Assembly: GCA_052143655.1 (NCBI GenBank)
Contig: JBKQSL010000144.1
Location: forward strand, 1 to 18,079
Direction of reading: 5' to 3'
DNA length: 18,079 nt
From: CAVSUR01 sp052143655
Lineage (GTDB): Bacteria > Actinomycetota > Actinomycetes > Streptosporangiales > Streptosporangiaceae
Below are positions 13,174-18,079 of the stretch, in pieces. The notes below the pieces were generated by a model that was not told the DNA's origin, did no database searches, and saw nothing but the letters and a program-made list of their open reading frames with translations. A program made the position numbers and the translations under genes. Numbering within the stretch: position 1 is the stretch's first letter; every line of letters begins with the position of its first letter.

Positions 13174-14985
13174 GTGCCAGCCAGTCAGCCCTTCACCACC
13201 CGGCCGCAGCTGGCCGGCACCTTCGGCATGGTGGCCTCCACCCACTGGCTCGCCTCTGCGGCTGGCCAGGCGGTACTCGAGCGGGGCGGCAACGCGTTCG
13301 ACGCGGCCGTCGCCGCCGGCCTCGTGCTCGGAGTCGTCGAGCCGCACCTCAACGGCCCGGGCGGCGAGGTGCCGGTCATCGGTTACGACGCCGCGCGGGA
13401 GGAGGTCTTCGTCCTCGACGGCCAGGGCCCGGCGCCCGCCGCGGCGACCCTGGAGGCGTTCGCCGGCCTCGGCCTGGAGCTGGTGCCGGGCTCCGGCCTG
13501 CTGGCCGCCTGCGTGCCCGCGGCTTTCGGCGCCTGGCTGCTGCTGCGCAGGCACGGCACGATGCGGCTCGCCGACGTGATGCAGTACGCGATCGGCTACG
13601 CCCGGTCCGGCTACCCGATGCTGCCGGGGGCGAGCGCGGCGATCGAGGCGGTCGAGCCGGTCTTCCGGGAGCACTGGCCGACCTCTGCGGAGATCTACCT
13701 GGCGGGCGGGTGCCCGGCGCCCGGCTCCCGTTTCGCCAATCCGGTGCTGGCCGGCACCTACGAGCGCATCCTCGCGGCGGCGCAGGCGGCCGGCCCGGAC
13801 CGGGACGAGCAGATCGAGGCGGCCCGGCGGGCTTTCTACCAGGGATTCGTGGCCGAAGCCATCATCAGCTACCTGGAACGGGCCGAGGTGATGGATGTCA
13901 CCGGCGAGCGTCACCGCGGCCTGCTGTCCGCAGCTGACCTGGCCGGGTGGCAGGCCCGGTCCGAGCCGCCGGTGACCTTCGGGTATCACGGCCTGACCGT
14001 CTGCAAGACCGGTCCGTGGGGCCAGGGACCGGTCTTCCTCCAGCAGCTGGCCCTGCTCGACGGCTTCGACCTGACGGCGATGGGACGCGGCAGCGCCGAT
14101 CTCATCCACACCGTCACCGAGTGCGCCAAGCTGGCGTTCGCCGACCGCGAGGCATGGTACGGCGACCCGCGGCACGCCGACGTGCCAGTGGCCGCGCTGC
14201 TCGCGCCGCAGTACTCGGCGCGGCGCCGGGCGCTGGTCGGGCCGCAGGCGTCCGCCGAGCTGGTTCCCGGCCAGCCAGCCGGCATACCGCCCCGGCTGCC
14301 GGGCTACGCGGTCGCCGGGTTCGCCGCGGCGCGCGGCGGCCCGGGGGACAGCGCCGGGACGGGGGAGCCGGCCCAGTCCGCGGTCAGCGCGCCCGCGCTC
14401 GGCCCCGGCGACACCTGCCATCTCGACGTCGCGGACCAGTTCGGCAACGTGGTCTCGGCCACTCCGAGCGGCGGCTGGCTGCAGAGCTCGCCGGTGATCC
14501 CGGGCCTGGGGTTCTGCCTGGGCAGCAGGGCGCAGATGTTCACGCTCACGCCCGGCCTGGCGGCCACGCTGGCGCCCGGCCGCCGGCCGCGGACGACCCT
14601 GTCACCGAGCCTGGTGCTGCGCGACGGCGCCCCGTACCTGGCGTTCGGCACGCCCGGCGGCGACCAGCAGGACCAGTGGACGCTCGGGTTCTTCCTGAAC
14701 CACGTGCACTTCGGGATGAACCTGCAGGAGGCCATCGACGCCCCGGCGTACCACACCGACCACTTCCCGTCGTCGTTCTACCCGCGCGGGTCGGCACCGC
14801 GGTCGCTGGCGGTCGAGTCACGGGCCGGGGACGCGGTGATCGGGGAGCAGCGCCGCCGCGGGCACCTGGTCGACGTGCGGCCGCCGTGGTCACTTGGCCG
14901 GATCAGCGCGGTGGCCCGCGACGGCGGGATGCTGTACGCGGCCGCGAACCCCCGCGGCATGCAGGGATACGCCGCGGGGCGCTGA
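13174..14985 (+). CDS. gamma-glutamyltransferase family protein
   Basis: This is a 603-residue Ntn hydrolase of the gamma-glutamyltransferase family, made as one chain that cleaves itself. Enzymes of this family transfer or hydrolyse gamma-glutamyl groups, as in glutathione turnover. The predicted nucleophile is Thr414 in GDTCHLDVADQFGN; cleavage before it would give a large subunit of about 413 residues and a small one of about 190. N-terminal GMVASTHWLASAAGQAVLER and GGNAFDAAVAAGLVLGVVEP are typical, as are the small-subunit RPRTTLSPSLVL and FGTPGGDQQDQW (glycine loop of the oxyanion region). I chose GTG 13174 because GGGAGG lies 5-6 nt upstream. No signal peptide is seen, so it appears cytosolic, unlike the periplasmic E. 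coli enzyme. The segment at residues 385-408 is a low-complexity insertion just before the cleavage site. Substrate unknown. Confidence 0.92.
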   Translation: MPASQPFTTRPQLAGTFGMVASTHWLASAAGQAVLERGGNAFDAAVAAGLVLGVVEPHLNGPGGEVPVIGYDAAREEVFVLDGQGPAPAAATLEAFAGLGLELVPGSGLLAACVPAAFGAWLLLRRHGTMRLADVMQYAIGYARSGYPMLPGASAAIEAVEPVFREHWPTSAEIYLAGGCPAPGSRFANPVLAGTYERILAAAQAAGPDRDEQIEAARRAFYQGFVAEAIISYLERAEVMDVTGERHRGLLSAADLAGWQARSEPPVTFGYHGLTVCKTGPWGQGPVFLQQLALLDGFDLTAMGRGSADLIHTVTECAKLAFADREAWYGDPRHADVPVAALLAPQYSARRRALVGPQASAELVPGQPAGIPPRLPGYAVAGFAAARGGPGDSAGTGEPAQSAVSAPALGPGDTCHLDVADQFGNVVSATPSGGWLQSSPVIPGLGFCLGSRAQMFTLTPGLAATLAPGRRPRTTLSPSLVLRDGAPYLAFGTPGGDQQDQWTLGFFLNHVHFGMNLQEAIDAPAYHTDHFPSSFYPRGSAPRSLAVESRAGDAVIGEQRRRGHLVDVRPPWSLGRISAVARDGGMLYAAANPRGMQGYAAGR

Positions 14986-15205
14986 ACCGGCGGGAGGCTG
15001 CCGCCGCCAGCAGCCGCCGGCCGGCCGCAGGACTGCCGGGCCGCCGCCGGGCGGCCGGCTCGGCCTCCACCCCGTGCATGCTGCCCTGGGTGCCCCCTGG
15101 CGTGAGCGTTCTCACATCGTGCAATACCGCCTCAGCGGCATCAGCAGTAACACCTTCCGCCACTACGATCACTGCGGCAACGGCAGTTTCGGGACGCCGG
15201 GTGGC

Positions 15206-15229
15206 AGAGCCGGTGACGAGCTCTTTTTT
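15206..15229 (+). terminator. short hairpin with T6 run
   Basis: AGAGC (15206-15210) pairs with GCTCT (15220-15224) around a 9-nt loop, and T6 spans 15224-15229. A T-run of this length is unusual in this GC-rich window. It is either a weak terminator after the gamma-glutamyltransferase gene or part of an attenuator in the NlpC/P60 leader. The stem is short, so confidence is limited. Confidence 0.4.
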
Positions 15230-15292
15230 CCCAAAACTCTCCCAAAAGCCCCCTTAAACCCGCAGAGTAGTCCCGGGTACCAAGCACCCACT

Positions 15293-15356
15293 GGGTAGCA
15301 GGCCGCGACTGCGGCCCGCCGTGGCTCGCCTTGACCATGCCGACGCGGCGTTACCC
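15293..15356 (+). promoter_or_regulatory. candidate structured RNA leader (three-way junction)
   Basis: Three perfect stems nest without gaps. P1 is GGGTA (15293-15297) with TACCC (15352-15356). P2 is GGCCGC-GACT-GCGGCC (15301-15316). P3 is CGCCG (15317-15321) with CGGCG (15346-15350). P2 and P3 abut, and P3 returns 1 nt before P1 closes, giving a compact junction 112 nt before the NlpC/P60 start. It does not match the c-di-AMP riboswitch consensus I know from such genes. Regulation by this fold is inference. Confidence 0.4.
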
Positions 15357-15467
15357 CTCGCCTTCCCTCACCCCCTAGCGCGCTGGCGGACGTCCGAGAG
15401 TTTTCCGCACGCGACGGCAACGACAGCCCGCGCCGAGGCAGGCGAGCCCCCGACCGAGGAAACCCTT

Positions 15468-15950
15468 ATGCTCTGCCGCAAGCTTGCGACCATTGCTGCC
15501 GTCGTACTGGGGCTGCTGGCGCTCGCCGCCGGGACCGCCAGTGCCACCACCACCGCCGTCCGACATCACACCATCCGCCACTACACCCGAGGCTTCCTCG
15601 CCTATAAGTACGCACTGCGCCAGCACGGCAAGTGGTACTGCTGGGGCGGGACCGGCCCATCCTGCTTCGACTGCTCCGGCCTGGTCTATGAGGCATACCG
15701 CCGCGAGCACCTGTACATCGGCAGGACTACCTACGACATGCTGAGCAGCGGCCAGCTGATCAGGGTCAGCGCCCGCCAGGCCCACCGCGGTGACCTCGCC
15801 TTCTACGGAACCGGTCACGTGGAGCTCTGGGCAGGCCGGCACCGCACCTACGGCGCCCATGACACCGGGAGCCGGATCGGCTACCTGCGCTGGAACAGCT
15901 ACTGGCACCCCACGGCCTATTACCGGGTCCGGGGCGCCCGCACGCGGTAA
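15468..15950 (+). CDS. secreted NlpC/P60 cell-wall hydrolase
   Basis: This is a 160-residue exported NlpC/P60 protein, a cysteine peptidase family that cuts peptidoglycan stem peptides. ATG 15468 has GAGGA 7 nt upstream. The signal peptide spans residues 1-26 (hydrophobic core, cleavage after Thr-Ala-Ser-Ala). The catalytic Cys69 lies in FDCSGL, His117 in GTGHVELW, and His131 (YGAHD) is the likely third polar residue. The preceding WGGTGP motif and RQAHRGDLAFY are family hallmarks. The protein is only the catalytic domain with a short linker, with no LysM, SH3 or coiled-coil part. Two extra Cys (58 and 66) sit right beside the active site. It has a long leader with possible RNA structure. It probably trims wall peptides during growth or division. 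Confidence 0.92.
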   Translation: MLCRKLATIAAVVLGLLALAAGTASATTTAVRHHTIRHYTRGFLAYKYALRQHGKWYCWGGTGPSCFDCSGLVYEAYRREHLYIGRTTYDMLSSGQLIRVSARQAHRGDLAFYGTGHVELWAGRHRTYGAHDTGSRIGYLRWNSYWHPTAYYRVRGARTR

Positions 15951-16055
15951 CCCAGCGCGGCTGCCGCCGGCCGGTCCCGGCGCAGGCACTCAGGCGCGCC
16001 CACGGCGACCACGGCAGCAGCCCAGTCCGCGGCGAGCGGCGGCAGGGCGGTCGCG

Positions 16056-16358
16056 GTGGTCGCCGGGGCGCGCCGTCGTCCGTGCCAGGCCGTGCCGCCT
16101 GCCCGCTGCTGGCGTTTCCCGGCCGTGCCCGCTGCACCGCCGGGAAGCTGGTGGTACCCGGGGACGGACCTGACCGTCACCGTGCCGCCGGGGATCACCG
16201 GCCTGGTGGGGACCAACGGGGCGGGCAAGTCCACTCTCATCAAGGTGCTGCTCGGGCTGGTCGCGCCGACGGGCGGCTCGGCGGCGGTGCTGGGCTACGA
16301 CTGCGCCGCCGACGGGCCGCTGATCCGGCAGCGCACCGGCTACCATGCCCGAGCATGA
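16056..16358 (+). pseudogene. ABC transporter ATPase, 5' fragment before a frameshift
   Basis: Residues 38-93 of this frame read LTVTVPPGITGLVGTNGAGK, then STLIKVLLGLVAPTGGS: the Walker A P-loop (GTNGAGKST) and following helix of an ABC ATPase. After RQRTGY the frame runs off into four foreign residues and stops at 16358, while the natural continuation MPEHDCLPPDVSA (Q-loop region) is one base out of phase. Removing one C from TACCATG (16341-16347) would rejoin them. The N-terminus is also abnormal: the first 36 residues are Arg/Pro/Ala-rich without the usual first beta-strands, and GTG 16056 has no ribosome site. So the 5' end may be lost as well. The feature start is nominal. Confidence 0.7.
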
Positions 16359-17046
16359 CTGCCTGCCGCCCGATGTCAGCGCGACCGAGTTCGTCTCCCA
16401 CATGGGCCGGATGTCCGGCCTGCCCGCCACTGCCGCCAAGGAACGGGCGGCTGACTCGCTGCGGCACGTCGGGCTGTACGAAGAGCGCTACCGGCAGATC
16501 GGCACCTACTCGACCGGCATGAAGCAGCGGGTCAAGCTGGCCCAGGCGCTGGCCGGGGACCCGCGGCTGCTGCTGCTCGACGAGCCGACCAACGGCCTGG
16601 ATCCGGCCGGGCGGGGCGCGATGCTGGAGCTGGTCAGCCGGATCGGCACCGAGTTCGGCATCTCGATCGTGGTGGCCTCGCACCTGCTGGGCGAGATCGA
16701 GCAGATCTGTGACCAGCTGGTGGCGATCGAGGGCGGCAGGCTGCTGCGCGCGGACACGATCAGCTCCGTCACCAGGGCCAGCGAGATCCTGCTGGTCGAG
16801 GTGGACGAGGACACCAGCCGACTGGCGGCCGAGCTGGCCCGGCGCGGCCTGCCGTCCGTGCCCTTCCAGCGAGGGCTGGCTGTCCGGCTGGCCAGCGATG
16901 CCACCTTCGACGTCGTCCGGGACGCCGTCGCCGACCTGGCGCTGCCGCTGGGCCGGATGGAGCAGCGCAGGCACCGGCTGGAAGAACTGTTCCGCGGCGA
17001 CGGGACGCCGTCGCCGCCGCGTGGGGGAGCCGCCGATGCCCGCTGA
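16345..17046 (+). pseudogene. ABC transporter ATPase, 3' part after a frameshift
   Basis: This frame carries the rest of the same ATPase: MPEHDCLPPDVSATEFVSHM just after the Q-loop, the signature YSTGMKQR, Walker B RLLLLDEPTNGLDP and the H-loop VASHLLGEIEQ. A regulatory C-terminal domain of about 90 residues follows. It could be translated from ATG 16345, but such a product lacks the P-loop and could not bind ATP normally. Stop 17044-17046 overlaps the permease start by 11 nt, so the original pair was a coupled ATPase-permease unit of the ABC-2 export type. If the extra C is a sequencing error, the two pieces form one ATPase. All downstream motifs are intact, so the lesion is recent or artificial. 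Confidence 0.75.
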
Positions 17047-17800
17047 CCCCGCCGCTGCGGCTGCCGCGCCCGCCGGCGGCGTCATCCATGACATCGGCTA
17101 CCACCCTTACGAAGGGCCGCGGCTGGGCGAGGCCGCGATCGTCCGTGCGCTGTGCTGGCATAGCCTGCGGTCGGCGTTCGGCCTCGGCCGCGGCGTCAAA
17201 GCCAAGATCATCCCGGTGATCACGTTCGGCATCATGTGCCTGCCCGCGGCCATCAGCGCCGCGGCGATGGCCATCTCCCCGCAGCACCAGCGACTGGTCA
17301 ACGACACCTACGTCCCGCAGCTGCGGATCCTGGTGCTGCTGGTGTTCATCGCGTCCCAGGCACCCGAGCTGGTCTCCCGTGACTTGCGCAGTCACACGCT
17401 GCCGCTGTACTTCGCCCGGCCGATCCGCCGGATCGACTACCCGGCCGCCAAGCTGGCCGCCTTCGTCCTCGCCTGCCTGGCGATGATCGAGATCCCGCTG
17501 CTGCTGCTGTATGCCGGGACCATCACCCAGGTCAGCGGCGGCAGCGCGATCTGGGCCCAGACCCGGGCGCTGGCTCCAGGCCTGCTGGTCGGCGTGGCCT
17601 GGGCGGTGCTGCTGGCCGGGCTCGGGCTGGCGATCGCCTCGCTCAGCGCGCGTCGCGCCTATGCGACCGGCGCGGTCGCCGTCTTCTTCTTCCTGACGCA
17701 GGCGCTGGCGACGCTGCTGGCCCAGATCGGGCTGCACGGACTGGGCCAGTCCGCGGGCGGCCCGGCTGCGCTGGCCCGGCTGGCCGGGCTGATCAGCTGA
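17036..17800 (+). CDS. ABC-2 type transporter permease, probably 3'-shortened
   Basis: This 254-residue membrane protein starts at ATG 17036 with GGGGGAG 7-8 nt upstream, inside the end of the ATPase gene. A polar start with IHDIGYHPYEGPRLGEA is typical of this permease group. Hydrophobic helices follow: about 57-78 (IIPVITFGIMCLPAAISAAA), 97-113, 143-165, 182-205 and 211-232. SRDLRSHTLPLYFARPIRRI is the conserved cytoplasmic loop. It ends at LARLAGLIS, where I would expect further sequence and a last helix. A second ATPase body begins within about 20 bp, with no room for its own N-terminus, suggesting a deletion across the permease end. With both ATPases damaged the exporter is probably not functional as read. 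Substrate unknown. Confidence 0.8.
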   Translation: MPADPAAAAAAPAGGVIHDIGYHPYEGPRLGEAAIVRALCWHSLRSAFGLGRGVKAKIIPVITFGIMCLPAAISAAAMAISPQHQRLVNDTYVPQLRILVLLVFIASQAPELVSRDLRSHTLPLYFARPIRRIDYPAAKLAAFVLACLAMIEIPLLLLYAGTITQVSGGSAIWAQTRALAPGLLVGVAWAVLLAGLGLAIASLSARRAYATGAVAVFFFLTQALATLLAQIGLHGLGQSAGGPAALARLAGLIS

Positions 17801-17802
17801 CG

Positions 17803-18079
17803 GTCGGCGGGACGGCGACCTGGCGCAATCCGGATATCTTCCGGGTGCTCGGCCTGGTGCCCGAGCGGGACTGCGTGTACTCATTCCTGACCGGCGCCGA
17901 GTTCGTCATGGCCACCGCCCGGCTGCACGAGCTGGCCGACCCGGCCGGGGCAGCGAGCCGCGCGATCGCCATGGTGGCGATGGCGAGCGCGCAGGACCGC
18001 CGGATCTCGACCTACTCCAAGGGGATGCGGCAGCGGATCAAGGTGGCGGCCGCCCTGGTCCACGACCCCGAGGTGATCG
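17803..18079 (+). pseudogene. second ABC transporter ATPase, N-terminus missing, runs off window
   Basis: Reading from 17803 gives VGGTATWRNPDIFRVLGLV, then PERDCVYSFLTGAEFV (Q-loop region and helical domain), then the signature YSKGMRQRIKVAAALVHDPE before the window ends ahead of Walker B. The approximately 60-80 residues that should precede this, including Walker A, are absent: the permease stop is only 2 nt upstream and in another frame, and no start codon or ribosome site precedes the homology. The helical domain and signature are well conserved. This is either a truncated gene left by a deletion that also clipped the permease, or an assembly join. The normal locus would be ATPase-permease-ATPase(-permease). 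Confidence 0.7.

Larger units (their letters stand above)
14986..15467. other. 482-bp gene-free region ahead of the NlpC/P60 gene
   Basis: No gene is supported here. The first 90 bp are GC-rich and include a 7-bp hairpin (15039-15045 with 15050-15056) that could end the gamma-glutamyltransferase transcript. At 15102-15115, GTGAG-N4-CTCAC is a short palindrome. From 15200 to 15300 the composition changes to pyrimidine- and A-rich runs (T6, CCCAAAA twice, CCCCC). From 15293 on, a compact foldable segment appears. Together this looks like a long untranslated leader of the wall hydrolase gene. I found no promoter I would defend. Confidence 0.5.

Noticed and set aside
15100..15467. c-di-AMP (ydaO-type) riboswitch upstream of the NlpC/P60 gene
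   Set aside because: It was expected from the gene type, and a segment at 15421-15445 (GACAGC, then GAGGCAGGCG) is faintly similar to its 3' end. The conserved GGGGGACC and CAGCTAACCTCG elements are not present. An Rfam model search would decide.
16341..16358. Programmed +1 frameshift in the ABC ATPase
   Set aside because: There is no slippery run, rare codon or stop at the shift point, and ABC ATPases are not known to use one. A plain indel or sequencing error is simpler.

Overview
The window is very GC-rich. It uses GTG and TTG starts alongside ATG, and carries families typical of actinomycetes: DUF4232 lipoproteins, DUF6295, delta-60 repeat secreted proteins, a second sliding-clamp gene and a cytosolic-type gamma-glutamyltransferase. 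It reads as an actinobacterial chromosome, perhaps Streptosporangiales or a relative; the genus cannot be fixed from sequence alone. No tRNA, rRNA, insertion sequence, CRISPR array or phage gene was recognised.

Layout. 1-471: the 3' end of a pRiA4b ORF-3-like gene and a small acidic protein. 746-2092: a secreted delta-60 repeat protein, ending in an 18-bp perfect hairpin shared with the convergent gene behind it. 2182-4720: a DHA2-type drug efflux gene and its MarR-type regulator on the minus strand, with a textbook promoter (TTGACA-N17-TAAGGT) bracketed by two CTCAA-N3-TTGAG operators. 4826-5044: a 72-aa two-helix membrane protein. 5183-6201: a dienelactone hydrolase and a DUF6295 protein, apparently an operon. 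6409-8439: a DNA polymerase III beta-clamp paralogue with three low-complexity insertions, followed by a DUF1697 gene. The clamp start lies in the last of four 17-bp tandem repeats, which form a chain of overlapping six-codon mini-ORFs. 8644-10754 (minus): a PCu(A)C-like lipoprotein and a DUF885 metallopeptidase. 10883-13063 (minus): three tandem DUF4232 lipoproteins. 13174-14985: gamma-glutamyltransferase. 14986-15467: a long leader region with a T6 hairpin and a possible three-way-junction RNA ahead of an NlpC/P60 cell-wall hydrolase (15468-15950). 16056-18079: an ABC-2 export locus that looks broken, with a frameshifted first ATPase, a permease that ends early and a second ATPase fragment lacking its Walker A region.

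Two themes stand out. Many products are exported or membrane-bound: the secreted propeller protein, four lipoproteins, a wall hydrolase, the efflux pump and the ABC exporter. The window is also marked by short near-perfect tandem duplications (15, 17, 18, 21, 25 and 39 bp), several placed on start codons, stop codons or operators. The clamp leader is the most unusual item. The ABC locus is either recent gene decay or assembly error.
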